64,000 bases of DNA from Marinobacter sp. LA51 (GTDB lineage: Bacteria > Pseudomonadota > Gammaproteobacteria > Pseudomonadales > Oleiphilaceae), in NCBI RefSeq assembly GCF_030297175.1, contig NZ_AP028070.1, positions 1,860,001 through 1,924,000 of the forward strand, in the 5' to 3' direction. This document shows, one piece after another, positions 10,102-19,646 of the stretch. The notes beneath the pieces were generated by a model. The model was not told the origin of the DNA. It searched no databases and worked only from the letters and a program-made list of their open reading frames with translations. How positions within the stretch are numbered: position 1 is the stretch's first letter; each line of letters opens with the position of its first letter. The position numbers and the translations under genes are program-made.

Positions 10102-10761
10102 TCAAAGTGCGTGCTTTTGGATGAAACGGCCGATATCGACCACTTCTTCCAGACAAACACTGTGTTCCATCGGGAAGGTCTGGTAATCCGGTGCAAAGCC
10201 CAGAGACTTCAGAGCCTCAACGCTTTGTACCCCCAGTGATTCCGGCACCATGGGATCAAAGGTCCCGTGATAAACAGAGATGGGTATCCCGGCATTGGCG
10301 CTCGACGGTTTCACCGTTTTGGCGGTGGCAAAGTAAGTGGACAGTGCCAGCACACCGGCCAGGCGGCTCGGGTAACTCAGGCCCAGCTCGTAAGCCACGG
10401 CGCCGCCCTGGGAGAAACCCGCGATAACGATTTTTTCAGACGGAATGCCGCGCTCAATCTCGCGATCCACCAATTTACCCACGGCATCGGCGGATGCCAT
10501 CAGCTGCTCGGTATCCACCACGCGATCTATATCCATAGCCTTGATGTCGTACCAGGCGGGCATACGCATGCCGCCGTTGATAGTCACCGGCAACTCCGGG
10601 GCATGGGGAAAGATAAAGCGTACAGCCGCGCCTTCAGGCAGGCCCAGCTCCGGTACTACCGGCTCGAAATCGTGCCCGCTCGCGCCCAGGCCGTGCAGCC
10701 AGATGACCGCAGCTGTCGGATTCGGAGCGGTTTCCAGTTCAATGTAATCAAGATCCTGCAC
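10102..10761 (-). CDS. Phospholipase/carboxylesterase family alpha/beta hydrolase
   Basis: A 219-residue single-domain hydrolase. WLHGLGASGHDF forms the oxyanion hole, GFSQGGAVAYEL is the nucleophile elbow, and YHGTFDPMVP and MEHSVCLEE supply the Asp and His of the triad. It closely resembles Pseudomonas carboxylesterase EstB and thioesterase-like enzymes. Cytoplasmic, as no signal peptide is present. It is convergent with glgA at a 16-nt gap. Confidence 0.85.
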   Translation of the reverse strand: MQDLDYIELETAPNPTAAVIWLHGLGASGHDFEPVVPELGLPEGAAVRFIFPHAPELPVTINGGMRMPAWYDIKAMDIDRVVDTEQLMASADAVGKLVDREIERGIPSEKIVIAGFSQGGAVAYELGLSYPSRLAGVLALSTYFATAKTVKPSSANAGIPISVYHGTFDPMVPESLGVQSVEALKSLGFAPDYQTFPMEHSVCLEEVVDIGRFIQKHAL

Positions 10762-10799
10762 TCAACACCTCGTTGACGTCGGTAAATAGATGATTCGGA

Positions 10800-12023
10800 T
10801 TATTCCGGATTCGGTTCGTCTGAATTCGCTTCCAGTGCCGTCACTACCGGGTTGGCGTACATATCCAGCAAGTACGGACGGATGGCCGGATCACAGGCGT
10901 CCAGGCGCCGATCCATTTCGGCCTCGGCAGCTTCCATTTCCGCCGGTGACCAGGCTTCGGCCGTCACCACGGTATCGCTGACGGTGTCAGGTGTGGCGTG
11001 GGCATCGGGGTGAACACCACGGGCATGGTACGCGACCAGGTTGGAAGCATGCAGGTGGTAGTTGGCGTGCATTTCCCGATCAATCAGCGCAGACATTGCC
11101 TTGGCGTCGTCCGGGGCGTTTTGAATGGGCTTGCCAAAATGAACGTGCACATGGCCCTTGAAGCCGGTCAGGCCCTTCATGATCTGATCGGTGTCTTCAC
11201 CTTCGGCCTTGGTGTAGTTGCCAGTGCGGGCGCGCGCTTCCAGCTCTCGGGCCTTGTCTTCGTCGCAAGGGTCGTACTCATAGGCGATGGAGACAGGAAC
11301 CACGTGCAGCCGGTTCATGGCCTCTGCAAAACTGAGCCCGCTCTTTTTGCGGCTCATGTAGAACATCTTGATGATGGCGGGATCGGTAAAATCGAGGCCG
11401 TCTTTGGCCCGACCTTCCCGCTGTGCAATCCAGATGCTGTTGTTGGTATCGATGCTGTGGTTAATAAAACCAGACAGCGTTAGATAAGCGTCCCGCATTT
11501 CCCGCGGGCTCGTCATGTTGCGACGAACCACAAAGCTTTTGTTCAGTCGCATCATTTCCGCAAACACGCGGTTGGCGAGCAGGTTGTCACCAATGGCGAT
11601 GCGAGTGGTGTGAAAGCCGTTCTGGAACAGCAGGTAGTTCACCACCATCGGGTCGAAGACGATATCCCGGTGGTTGGAGATGAACAGGTGCGCGCTGTTT
11701 TTGTCCAGGTTTTCGAGGCCACTGGCAGTAACCCGTGATGTGGTGCCGTCTACCAGTTCCCCGACATAGGAAGACAAGCTGGCTTGCAGATCATCAACCC
11801 GGTGGTAATGGCCAAAATGGTTTGCCAGCCAGCGGCGAATGAACACTCTGAGCACTGCCGGGGCCCAACGGGCTAGTGTCGGCGATTTGAACCGGCCGAC
11901 CATGTCGAGAAATTCCTGATCGTTTACCAGGCGCTGAATGGCCGGGCCGGTCTCTTCGTCCGAATACGGACGGATGGCATCAAATTCCTGCATGGAAGCC
12001 CTGTTATTATCGGTGTCTGTCAC
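10800..12023 (-). CDS. 1-acyl-sn-glycerol-3-phosphate acyltransferase family protein
   Basis: A 407-residue protein. ISNHRDIVFDP is the NHx4D acyltransferase motif (block I), FVVRRN fits block II and WIAQREGRAKDG fits block III (EGR). The family transfers acyl chains to glycerol-3-phosphate or lysophosphatidate at the inner membrane. The C-terminal extension after about residue 300 is acidic and unassigned. The start shown is GTG; an ATG ten codons later (11993), preceded by ACAGGG, is an equally good choice. Confidence 0.8.
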   Translation of the reverse strand: MTDTDNNRASMQEFDAIRPYSDEETGPAIQRLVNDQEFLDMVGRFKSPTLARWAPAVLRVFIRRWLANHFGHYHRVDDLQASLSSYVGELVDGTTSRVTASGLENLDKNSAHLFISNHRDIVFDPMVVNYLLFQNGFHTTRIAIGDNLLANRVFAEMMRLNKSFVVRRNMTSPREMRDAYLTLSGFINHSIDTNNSIWIAQREGRAKDGLDFTDPAIIKMFYMSRKKSGLSFAEAMNRLHVVPVSIAYEYDPCDEDKARELEARARTGNYTKAEGEDTDQIMKGLTGFKGHVHVHFGKPIQNAPDDAKAMSALIDREMHANYHLHASNLVAYHARGVHPDAHATPDTVSDTVVTAEAWSPAEMEAAEAEMDRRLDACDPAIRPYLLDMYANPVVTALEANSDEPNPE

Positions 12024-12212
12024 AGAATTCCGCTAAACGGTGATTCAAAAACGCGGTATTGTAGCGTTTCTCACGCTTTTTTGCCTCCATCCCCTACTAT
12101 GGGGTTTCGCCACCCTCACCAATGAATCTGTCGGTGAATCTGGTATCATTCGCGCCCACGCAATTTGACCCTGCAATCCTGCCGGCAAACACGTCGGTTA
12201 ACCGGTTACCTT

Positions 12213-14081
12213 ATGCATTTTGATCAGAACTTCGAAGAACTGAGCACAGAGCGCCCTACCACCTCCCGCAGGGATCCCGAACAGGTGCTCCACGAGGTAT
12301 TCGGGTACGAAACCTTCCGGCCGTTGCAGGGCGACATCATCCGGGAAGTGGTCGATGGCCGTGATGCCCTGGTGCTGATGCCAACCGGGGGTGGTAAATC
12401 CCTGTGTTACCAGGTGCCGGCCCTGGTTCGGCCCGGTACCGCCGTGGTCATCTCGCCGTTGATAGCCTTGATGCAGGATCAGGTTGCAGCGCTGAAGGAG
12501 CTGGGCGTGAACGCGGCGTTCCTGAACTCCACCATGGACATGGAGCAGGCACGGGCTACCGAATACGCGTTGGCAACGGGCGAACTCGATTTGCTGTATT
12601 GCGCGCCCGAGCGATTAATCCAGCCACGTACCATTGATCTGTTGCACGACGCATCGATCTCTCTGTTCGCCATCGACGAAGCTCACTGTGTATCCCAGTG
12701 GGGCCATGATTTCAGGTCTGACTACCTTCAGCTGAGTATGCTGGCCAACGAATTTCCGACGGTTCCACGCATCGCCCTGACCGCCACCGCCGACGAGCGC
12801 ACCCGTAAGGAGATTGCCGAGCGGCTGTCCCTCACCGAAGCTCGGCACTTTGTTAGCGGCTTTGACCGCCCGAACATCCAGTACCGAATTGCACCTAAAA
12901 TCAATGCAAACAAGCAATTACTGGATTTTATTAAAGCAGAACATGATGGCGAGTGCGGAATCGTTTACTGCATGTCTCGCAACAAGGTGGATGCAACGGC
13001 GCGCATGCTGGCCGACAAAGGCTATACCGCTCTGCCGTACCACGCCGGCCTGCCGTCTGAGACACGAGCCCTCCATCAGGAGCGATTCCTGCGCGAAGAC
13101 GGTGTCATTATTGTGGCCACCATTGCGTTCGGGATGGGTATAGACAAGCCTGACGTTCGGTTTGTGGCCCACCTCGATCTGCCCAAGAGCCTCGAGGCCT
13201 ACTACCAGGAAACCGGTCGTGCCGGCCGGGACGGCAAACTCTCAACCGCGTGGATGGTCTATGGCCTGCAGGATGTCATCAAGCTGCGCCAGATGCTGGA
13301 AGCGTCACAGGGCAACGATCAGTTCAAGCGGGTAGAACGGCAGAAGCTCGACGCCATGCTTGGCCTGTGCGAAGTCACCCGGTGCCGGCGCGAGGTGTTG
13401 CTGCGTTATTTCGGGGACACCCAGGATGAGCCCTGCGGCAATTGCGATACCTGCCTGAACCCACCGGAAACCTGGGATGGAACCGTCGCGGTTCAGAAGG
13501 CGTTGTCCTGTGTTTTTCGAACGGGCCAGCGCTTCGGTGTCACCTATCTGATTGATGTGCTTCGGGGATCGGAAAACGAACGAATCCTGCAGTCGGGCCA
13601 CCAGGCAGTGTCCACCTACGGGATTGGTACCGAGTTGTCAGTGAACGAGTGGAAGTCGGTATTCCGGCAGCTGGTTGCCAACGGCTATTTGCGGGCGGAC
13701 CCCGAGGGCTACGGAGCCCTGCAATTAACGGAGACCTGTCGCCCGCTGCTGCAAGGCAAACAGCCGGTTGAGCTGCGCAAGGATCCGGTGGTTAAGAAAA
13801 CCTCGTCGAGAGGCCAAGGCAGCCGCAGTGGCGCAGCCATTCGCGATCAGATTACTGATCAGGCGGGTTGGGATGCCCTGCGGGCATGTCGCAAGGAGCT
13901 TGCCGACAAACAAGGGGTTCCGCCCTATGTCATCTTCCACGACGCCACTCTGTTCGACATGCTGGAGCGCAAACCCCGATCCCTGGACGAGTTGGCAGAA
14001 GTTAGCGGCGTCGGCGCCGCCAAGCTGGAGAAGTACGGCGCCATTTTCCTTGAAACCCTGTCTGGCCTGGAGCGCTCCTAA
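12213..14081 (+). CDS. recQ: ATP-dependent DNA helicase RecQ
   Basis: About 622 residues from ATG 12213; a TTG at 12165 would give a longer, less typical N-terminus. Domains in order: superfamily 2 helicase core ([11 protein letters not shown]alker [19 protein letters not shown] box), helicase C domain with [12 protein letters not shown] zinc site (CRRE...CGNCDTC), winged helix, and a C-terminal HRDC domain ([17 protein letters not shown]). It unwinds DNA 3'-5' in RecF-pathway repair. A GGAGCGC/GCGCTCC hairpin spans its stop codon. Confidence 0.93.
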   Translation: MHFDQNFEELSTERPTTSRRDPEQVLHEVFGYETFRPLQGDIIREVVDGRDALVLMPTGGGKSLCYQVPALVRPGTAVVISPLIALMQDQVAALKELGVNAAFLNSTMDMEQARATEYALATGELDLLYCAPERLIQPRTIDLLHDASISLFAIDEAHCVSQWGHDFRSDYLQLSMLANEFPTVPRIALTATADERTRKEIAERLSLTEARHFVSGFDRPNIQYRIAPKINANKQLLDFIKAEHDGECGIVYCMSRNKVDATARMLADKGYTALPYHAGLPSETRALHQERFLREDGVIIVATIAFGMGIDKPDVRFVAHLDLPKSLEAYYQETGRAGRDGKLSTAWMVYGLQDVIKLRQMLEASQGNDQFKRVERQKLDAMLGLCEVTRCRREVLLRYFGDTQDEPCGNCDTCLNPPETWDGTVAVQKALSCVFRTGQRFGVTYLIDVLRGSENERILQSGHQAVSTYGIGTELSVNEWKSVFRQLVANGYLRADPEGYGALQLTETCRPLLQGKQPVELRKDPVVKKTSSRGQGSRSGAAIRDQITDQAGWDALRACRKELADKQGVPPYVIFHDATLFDMLERKPRSLDELAEVSGVGAAKLEKYGAIFLETLSGLERS

Positions 14082-14125
14082 GCGCTCCACTTACCATTCC
14101 CCGCTAACAACTCATTTCGAAAGGC

Positions 14126-14683
14126 TTATTCGCCCTCAGCTTTGAAGCCCTGCTTTCGAACCCGGTAATGGGCGATTGAGTTGGCAACGTGGTTGCCTTC
14201 CTGATCATGCAGCTGGCCTTCAAGAGTGAACTTGGCCCGGCCGGTAGCATCGGCGTCCGCCAGAATACCCTCGACCATTTCCGGTGTAAGTGAGAACTCC
14301 ACGGTGACATCAGAGTTAGCCGGCTGCAGAAACTGTAGGGTCATCTCCTTCAGAATCGGCGTATAAGAGGGGCCTAAATCAAACAGCGTCAGCACGCCAC
14401 CGGGTATTTCCGCAACCAGGAAATAGGCGCCGGCATACAAACTGCCAAAGTGGTTCTTGTTGCCCTTCAGGCGAATTCGGGCCTTCACATAGCCCGGCCG
14501 CAACTCCTCCACACTGAATCGATTACGGGTGGCAAACGGAATCGACAGGCCGATAATCCGGTTCACGGCGGCATAGCCACCGGTCTTACGGAGCCATGCC
14601 AAAGGATTGGCCAGGGTGGCATGGGAGTCTGAGTGCGCAACCCATTGCCCAGTTGCGCCAATAATTGTGTCAATTAGTGCCAT
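14126..14683 (-). CDS. DUF4442 hotdog-fold protein (thioesterase-like)
   Basis: A 185-residue protein. NKNHFGSLYAGAYFLVAEIPGG is the hotdog helix region shared by DUF4442 and PaaI-type thioesterases, followed by beta strands ending VANSIAHYRVRKQ. Members are presumed acyl-CoA thioesterases, but the activity of this subfamily is not established as far as I know. Cytoplasmic. It is convergent with recQ and lies downstream of the chemoreceptor gene on the same strand. Confidence 0.75.
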   Translation of the reverse strand: MALIDTIIGATGQWVAHSDSHATLANPLAWLRKTGGYAAVNRIIGLSIPFATRNRFSVEELRPGYVKARIRLKGNKNHFGSLYAGAYFLVAEIPGGVLTLFDLGPSYTPILKEMTLQFLQPANSDVTVEFSLTPEMVEGILADADATGRAKFTLEGQLHDQEGNHVANSIAHYRVRKQGFKAEGE

Positions 14684-14741
14684 TTTCGTGCTCTGTTAGG
14701 GAGATTGACTAATCTTCGCACAATTGGCTTCCAGGTGCCTA

Positions 14742-16628
14742 TTACACTCGGAACCGTGACGCATTCTGGTTCAGCGTGTGGCCAATGCTTTCGATCTGCC
14801 CACTGTAAACGTCGTTTTCGCTAGCCGCCGCGGCCGCTTCCTGCCCTTGGTCGGCAATGCGCGTAATGGACGAATTCAGCTCTTCGGTGACCGAGGTCTG
14901 CTCCTCCGATGCGGTCGCAATCTGAGACGTCATCTGATTAATGGAGGTAATGGCCTCGGCAATGCGATTCAGCGCCTCCATGGCGTCCTGCGCTTTTTCC
15001 ATGCTGACATTCGAGACCGCCGTGGAGGCATTCATCACGGTAACCGCATTGTTGGCACCCTTTTGCAGACGCTCAATCATGTTATTGATTTCTTCGGTGC
15101 TCGATTGGGTTCTCTGAGCCAGGTTCCGGACCTCATCGGCAACCACGGCAAAGCCGCGCCCTGCCTCACCAGCCCGCGCCGCTTCAATGGCTGCGTTCAG
15201 CGCCAGCAAATTGGTTTGTTCGGCAATGCCCTGAATCACTTCCAGCACCGTGGTAATGGATGAAACATCCTTGCCCAGGGCGTTGATGACTTCCGCCGCG
15301 GAGTTAACTTCTTTAGACAGCTTTTGTACCGCGTCCCGAGATGCTGCAACGGTTTCCAGCGAAGCGCGACTGTCGTTATCGGCGGTATTGGCGGCATCGG
15401 CGGTTTGCTGGGCATTCTGCGCGATTTCACCAGCTGCAGCGGACATTTCATTGATGGCGGTCGCCACCATGTCGATCTCCGACTGCTGCTGCTCAACGCT
15501 GGAACGGCTGGTGCTGGCGGTCTCGCGCAGTGAGCGTACGTTGCTGCCCAGCTCCTCGCTGCCGCGCTGAACATCACGAACCACGGTCTGAATGTTTTCG
15601 ACAAAGCGGTTAAAGCTCTTCGCCAGTTGACCAAATTCATCACTGGCGCGGGTGTCGAGTCTCTGGGTGAGATCGGCATCGCCAGTACCAATGTCGGCCA
15701 TTGCGGTGTTCAGGCGACGTAAGGGCGCCATCAATACCTTTATGCCAAAGTGCAACACAACAAGGGAGATCACCAAGCCGATAACGGCCATCAACAACCC
15801 GGTCATGCGGGCGCTTTGAACCGGCGCACTGATCAGGTCCTGGTTGACGAAGGTGCCTAGATACCAATCGACGCCACGGGCATCTTCGATCGCGTGAAAG
15901 CTGGCTTCCCAGGACGCGTCATCGTCCTGGTATTGGTGAGCGCGTCCATCGAGGCTCGGGGCTTTGCCGATCAGGGTCTTGATGTTTTTCCCGATCAGTG
16001 CCTGGTTGGGGTGAAACAGCACAATACCTTTGGCGTTGATCAATGCCGCATAGCCCGTGTTCGCCAGGGTCACGGTCTCCAGTGTTTTTTCGATGTCGCC
16101 CAGGCCAATATCTCCGCCGGCAACGCCCTTGTAAGCACCACGCTCAACCGGCGCCAGAGTGGAAATGATGGTGTCACTGGTGGCGGCATCGCGGTACGGC
16201 TCGGTAAAGGACGCCTGGCCCATGCTCATGGCTTTCTTGTACCAGGGTCGAACCCGCGGATCGTAATCGGCCGGCAGGGACGCAGTGTCTTTTTCCGTTT
16301 TCATCAGCATGTAGCCGTCGTTACGGCCCACATACACGTCCCGGAACCCACCACCTGCGGTAATGGCCTGCAGAAGGGTTCTTGCCTGCTCATCGTCCTC
16401 AACCCGTTCGAGTGACAGCGCCGCAGACTCCGTCATTTCCAGACGGGTATTGAGCCACTGGGCAATACTCGACGTACTTTGGGCCACGGCATCGTCGATC
16501 AATGCATCAACGTACGTGGACGTGGTTTTTTGAAGGCGGAGATCGCCAGAAAGTGTAAAGGCGCCCATCGCAAGTAGCAGCAAAATGCTGAAGGCAGCCA
16601 GAAGCTTTTGACCGAAGCTCAGGTTCAC
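14742..16628 (-). CDS. Methyl-accepting chemotaxis protein, dCache sensor
   Basis: A 628-residue chemoreceptor. The first TM is at about residues 8-27, followed by a periplasmic double-Cache sensor (to about 270; [15 protein letters not shown] and [10 protein letters not shown] are Cache hallmarks). The second TM is near 275-297, then HAMP, then the signalling domain with the hairpin tip [19 protein letters not shown] and [12 protein letters not shown]. Ligand not predictable; dCache sensors often bind amino acids. No CheA/W genes are nearby, so it feeds a pathway encoded elsewhere. Its upstream region is T/A-rich. Confidence 0.92.
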   Translation of the reverse strand: MNLSFGQKLLAAFSILLLLAMGAFTLSGDLRLQKTTSTYVDALIDDAVAQSTSSIAQWLNTRLEMTESAALSLERVEDDEQARTLLQAITAGGGFRDVYVGRNDGYMLMKTEKDTASLPADYDPRVRPWYKKAMSMGQASFTEPYRDAATSDTIISTLAPVERGAYKGVAGGDIGLGDIEKTLETVTLANTGYAALINAKGIVLFHPNQALIGKNIKTLIGKAPSLDGRAHQYQDDDASWEASFHAIEDARGVDWYLGTFVNQDLISAPVQSARMTGLLMAVIGLVISLVVLHFGIKVLMAPLRRLNTAMADIGTGDADLTQRLDTRASDEFGQLAKSFNRFVENIQTVVRDVQRGSEELGSNVRSLRETASTSRSSVEQQQSEIDMVATAINEMSAAAGEIAQNAQQTADAANTADNDSRASLETVAASRDAVQKLSKEVNSAAEVINALGKDVSSITTVLEVIQGIAEQTNLLALNAAIEAARAGEAGRGFAVVADEVRNLAQRTQSSTEEINNMIERLQKGANNAVTVMNASTAVSNVSMEKAQDAMEALNRIAEAITSINQMTSQIATASEEQTSVTEELNSSITRIADQGQEAAAAASENDVYSGQIESIGHTLNQNASRFRV

Positions 16629-16823
16629 GGTGGTGTCCTCAAAAAATGTTTTTTTTAGAAATCGAAGGCGTAGAAAGATACACGTTCGAGTAGCTAATCT
16701 CTGTTAAGTGTTGTTTCGACCTAAATTGCGAACTCTTTAGCTGCTTCTGATAAACTTTTGCTGTTTCGCTGCTCAAGCAGCTGCATGTCCACAGCTTCAT
16801 CTCACTGGCGGGAGCCGATCTGA

Positions 16824-18344
16824 ATGGCCCACGAAGAACTGCACCTCAATCTCCGAAACCTGACGCTTGACGACTATGACCAGCTCCAGGTCCTGATGGA
16901 TCGTATCTACGACGACATTGGCGGGGCCTGGCCTAAAGAGACTATTAAGGCACTGGTGGAGCAGTTTCCTGATGGCCAGATCTGCATTGAGGACAATGGC
17001 CAATTGATTGCGGTTGCGCTGACCGTGAGCGTGAAATACGAGCGCTTCAGCAACCCGCATACCTACGACGACCTGATCCTTCGGAACGAAAAGATCTGGC
17101 ACAACGCTAACGGTGACTCTCTGTATGGCCTGGATGTTTTCATTCATCCGGAATTTCGCGGGTACCGTCTTGGTCGCCGTCTTTACGAGGCGCGAAAGGA
17201 ACTGTGCCGGTCCATGAACCTGCGAGCCATTCTCGCGGGCGGTCGTATACCGAGTTATTACAAGTACGCAGACCAATACACCCCGGCAGAGTATATCCAG
17301 CGAGTAGATCGCAAAGAGATCTACGACCCGATTCTGAGCTTCCAGCTGTCTAACGACTTCCAGGTCACGCGGCTGATGCACAAATACCTGCCCGAAGATG
17401 AGAAGTCACTGGGTTATGCCACGCTGCTGGAATGGCGGAACATTCTATACACGCCGCCTTCGTCAGTTCTGAACGTCAAGAAGACCCAGGTGCGATTAGG
17501 CGCGGTTCAGTGGCAAATGCGCGAATTTACATCGGTCGAAGAGGTGCTCAAACAGGTTGAGTACTTCGTGGACGCACTCTCCGATTACAAAAGTGACTTC
17601 GCCCTATTCCCGGAATTCTTCAACGCGCCGCTCATGGGGCTGACCGATCAGATGGATCAGACCCGGGCCATCCGCTTCCTGGCCGGGTTCACCGAGCAGT
17701 TCCGCGATGAGATGTCCGAGATGGCAGTTAGTTACAACATCAACATCATCACCGGCTCTATGCCACTGCTGGAAAATGACCGGGTCTACAACGTGTCTTA
17801 CCTGTGCCATCGCGACGGCCGGGTGGATGAGCAACGCAAAATCCACATTACCCCGCACGAGCGCCGGGACTGGGTTATCGAAGGCGGCAGCGACTTTGAA
17901 GTGTTCGAAACCGACGCAGGCCGCGTTGCGATCATGATCTGCTACGACATTGAGTTCCCGGAACTGGGTCGGATTGCCTCAAGTGAGGACGTCGACATCA
18001 TCATGGTTCCGTTCTGGACCGACACCAAGAATGGTTACCTGCGGGTACGTCACTGTGCCCAGGCCCGAGCCATTGAGAACGAATGCTACGTTGTGATCAC
18101 CGGCAGCGTGGGAAATTTGCCAAAAGTTGAAAACCTCGACGTCCAATACGCGCAATCGTCCGTATTCTCGCCCTCTGATTTTGCGTTTCCCCATGACGCG
18201 GTGATGGCAGAAACAACGCCAAACACTGAAATGATCATGTTCTCGGACATGGATCTGGAAAAGCTCAAACTGGTCCGAAATGAGGGCTCAGTAACGAATC
18301 TGAAGGATCGCCGTGTTGACATGTACGATCTGAAAAAGAAGTAA
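16824..18344 (+). CDS. GNAT acetyltransferase - nitrilase (carbon-nitrogen hydrolase) fusion protein
   Basis: A 506-residue two-domain protein. Residues 1-200 are a GNAT fold (LDVFIHPEFRGYRLGRRLYEARKEL is the acetyl-CoA site). Residues 225-500 are a nitrilase-superfamily domain with the catalytic Glu (LFPEFFNAP), Lys (EQRKIHITPHE) and Cys (IMICYDIEFPE). The pairing is a known bifunctional family of unknown substrate; hydrolysis or condensation of an amide is expected. Its own transcription unit, followed by a GGCAGTTAT inverted repeat without a clear T-run. Confidence 0.85.
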   Translation: MAHEELHLNLRNLTLDDYDQLQVLMDRIYDDIGGAWPKETIKALVEQFPDGQICIEDNGQLIAVALTVSVKYERFSNPHTYDDLILRNEKIWHNANGDSLYGLDVFIHPEFRGYRLGRRLYEARKELCRSMNLRAILAGGRIPSYYKYADQYTPAEYIQRVDRKEIYDPILSFQLSNDFQVTRLMHKYLPEDEKSLGYATLLEWRNILYTPPSSVLNVKKTQVRLGAVQWQMREFTSVEEVLKQVEYFVDALSDYKSDFALFPEFFNAPLMGLTDQMDQTRAIRFLAGFTEQFRDEMSEMAVSYNINIITGSMPLLENDRVYNVSYLCHRDGRVDEQRKIHITPHERRDWVIEGGSDFEVFETDAGRVAIMICYDIEFPELGRIASSEDVDIIMVPFWTDTKNGYLRVRHCAQARAIENECYVVITGSVGNLPKVENLDVQYAQSSVFSPSDFAFPHDAVMAETTPNTEMIMFSDMDLEKLKLVRNEGSVTNLKDRRVDMYDLKKK

Positions 18345-18506
18345 TAGGCTTGGGTTAAGGCAGTTATGAGTTCAATAACTGCCTCAAACCCTGTTCGTAG
18401 GACACTGATAGCGTTGCTAAACTGCAATTCAGTGGCTATCGTTTAATCAATATCAAGCTGCCTTAGGGAAGGCAGGCTAAGGCCGATACGGAAATCACTC
18501 GAGACC

Positions 18507-18911
18507 ATGTTAATGACTGAAGCACTACCGGACCTTATCGCACAGTTTCGAATCAGGCAGGGCCTGTTCCGAAAGGAGTTGGTTGAAGCCGCTCTTTATG
18601 AGCTGGATGCGTACGGGTGCGTGATGAAAACCGACAAAATGTTTAATCCAGGCGACACCATCGTTCTGGATCTGGTGATGGATATGCCGTTCGACAAGCT
18701 TCGTGCGGAGGGCGTGACCGGCCTGGTAACCGAGCGAAGGAAGCACTGTAGTAACTTCTACTATTCAATTGATTTTGTTGAGTTCGATTCAGATAACGAC
18801 TCTCCCCTCGCGGAGAAACTGCGGCGAATTCGGGAAGTTCTCTCGAAAAAACAGTCTCTGAAGTCGAGGCGTTCGCCCGGGTCTATTTCCGGTTTTCGGC
18901 AAATGGCCTAA
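18507..18911 (+). CDS. PilZ-like domain protein, uncharacterised
   Basis: A 134-residue protein. The core from about residue 10 to 95 (GCVMKTDKMFNPGDTIVLDLVMDMPFD, then VTGLVTERRKHCSNFYYSIDFVEF) has the beta-barrel pattern of PilZ-like proteins. The canonical RxxxR and D/NxSxxG c-di-GMP residues are not obvious, so c-di-GMP binding is doubtful. The C-terminal 35 residues are basic and low-complexity. Two in-frame ATGs (18507 and 18513) compete for the start. It precedes the HhH-tail gene by 42 nt. Confidence 0.5.
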   Translation: MLMTEALPDLIAQFRIRQGLFRKELVEAALYELDAYGCVMKTDKMFNPGDTIVLDLVMDMPFDKLRAEGVTGLVTERRKHCSNFYYSIDFVEFDSDNDSPLAEKLRRIREVLSKKQSLKSRRSPGSISGFRQMA

Positions 18912-18953
18912 TCCCCGTTGTTCGTAATGCCCTCATCCCCAAGGAGACATTTC

Positions 18954-19646
18954 ATGGCAAAGAAGGCCAAACCTAGCGTTGACAAAATTGTCAAAAAGGT
19001 AAACCAGGAGTTCGAAAAAACGTCCTCTCAGATCGAGGGGCTGGTCAATGATGCGTTGAAGCAGTTTGATAGCCTGCAGCAACAAGTTCAGGATCCGGTA
19101 CGGAAGCTTCTCAAAGAAGTCGACGAGCTTCGCGATCGCGAGATGAAGCGTTTCAATGAGGAGTTTGAGCGCCGCCTGAACGAATTCCATGAGCTGCAAA
19201 ACAGTATTCTTGAGCGTCTTGGTGTCGCCTCCAAAGATGCCGCCGAAGACGTCAAGAAACAGGCCGAGCAGGCCAAGAAACAAGCCAAGTCCGCGACCAG
19301 TAAAGCCACCTCGGCGGCGATGAAGACTCCGGGATCCAAGTCAACTGCCAAGAAGTCTGCAACTAAGAAGCCCGCAGCAAAGAAACCAGCTGCCAAAAAG
19401 TCTGCGGCCACGAAGCCTGCAGCAAAGAAGCCGGCGGCTAATAAGGCAGCCAAGCCGGTAAACAAGAGTGACCTCACGTTGGTCAAAGGCATCGGCCCGG
19501 CGACCGCGAAAAAAATGAAGGACGCAGGTATTACCTCCATCGATCAGATTGCTAACCCCTCCGCCGCCGATCAGGAAAAACTGAAGGCTTTCTCCAGCGT
19601 CAAAGGATTTGCGCAGTTCAGTACCGAAGCTAAGAAAATTATCTGA
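18954..19646 (+). CDS. Lys/Ala/Pro-rich protein with C-terminal helix-hairpin-helix domain
   Basis: A 230-residue protein starting at ATG 18954 behind AAGGAGACA. Upstream in-frame codons exist, but this start has the only good ribosome site. Residues 1-100 are a phasin-like coiled coil. Residues 105-165 are a histone-H1-like KPAAKKSA tail. Residues 170-230 are a helix-hairpin-helix/SAP-like domain (LVKGIGPATAKKMKDAGI) of the type found in DNA-binding or ribosomal-fusion proteins. Possible roles are nucleoid or granule association; not assigned. Its stop overlaps the ATG of the SelD fusion by 1 nt, so the two are probably translated together. Confidence 0.7.
   Translation: MAKKAKPSVDKIVKKVNQEFEKTSSQIEGLVNDALKQFDSLQQQVQDPVRKLLKEVDELRDREMKRFNEEFERRLNEFHELQNSILERLGVASKDAAEDVKKQAEQAKKQAKSATSKATSAAMKTPGSKSTAKKSATKKPAAKKPAAKKSAATKPAAKKPAANKAAKPVNKSDLTLVKGIGPATAKKMKDAGITSIDQIANPSAADQEKLKAFSSVKGFAQFSTEAKKII

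Noticed and set aside
14069..14088. GGAGCGC/GCGCTCC hairpin over the recQ stop codon
   Set aside because: Short stem without a T-run; function not supported.
18358..18384. AGGCAGTTAT/ATAACTGCCT inverted repeat after the GNAT-nitrilase gene
   Set aside because: A good stem but no T-run, so not called a terminator.
19360..19470. Repeated AAGAAGCC/GCAGCAAAG tracts resembling tandem DNA repeats
   Set aside because: Explained by the low-complexity Lys/Ala/Pro coding tail; codons vary between copies.
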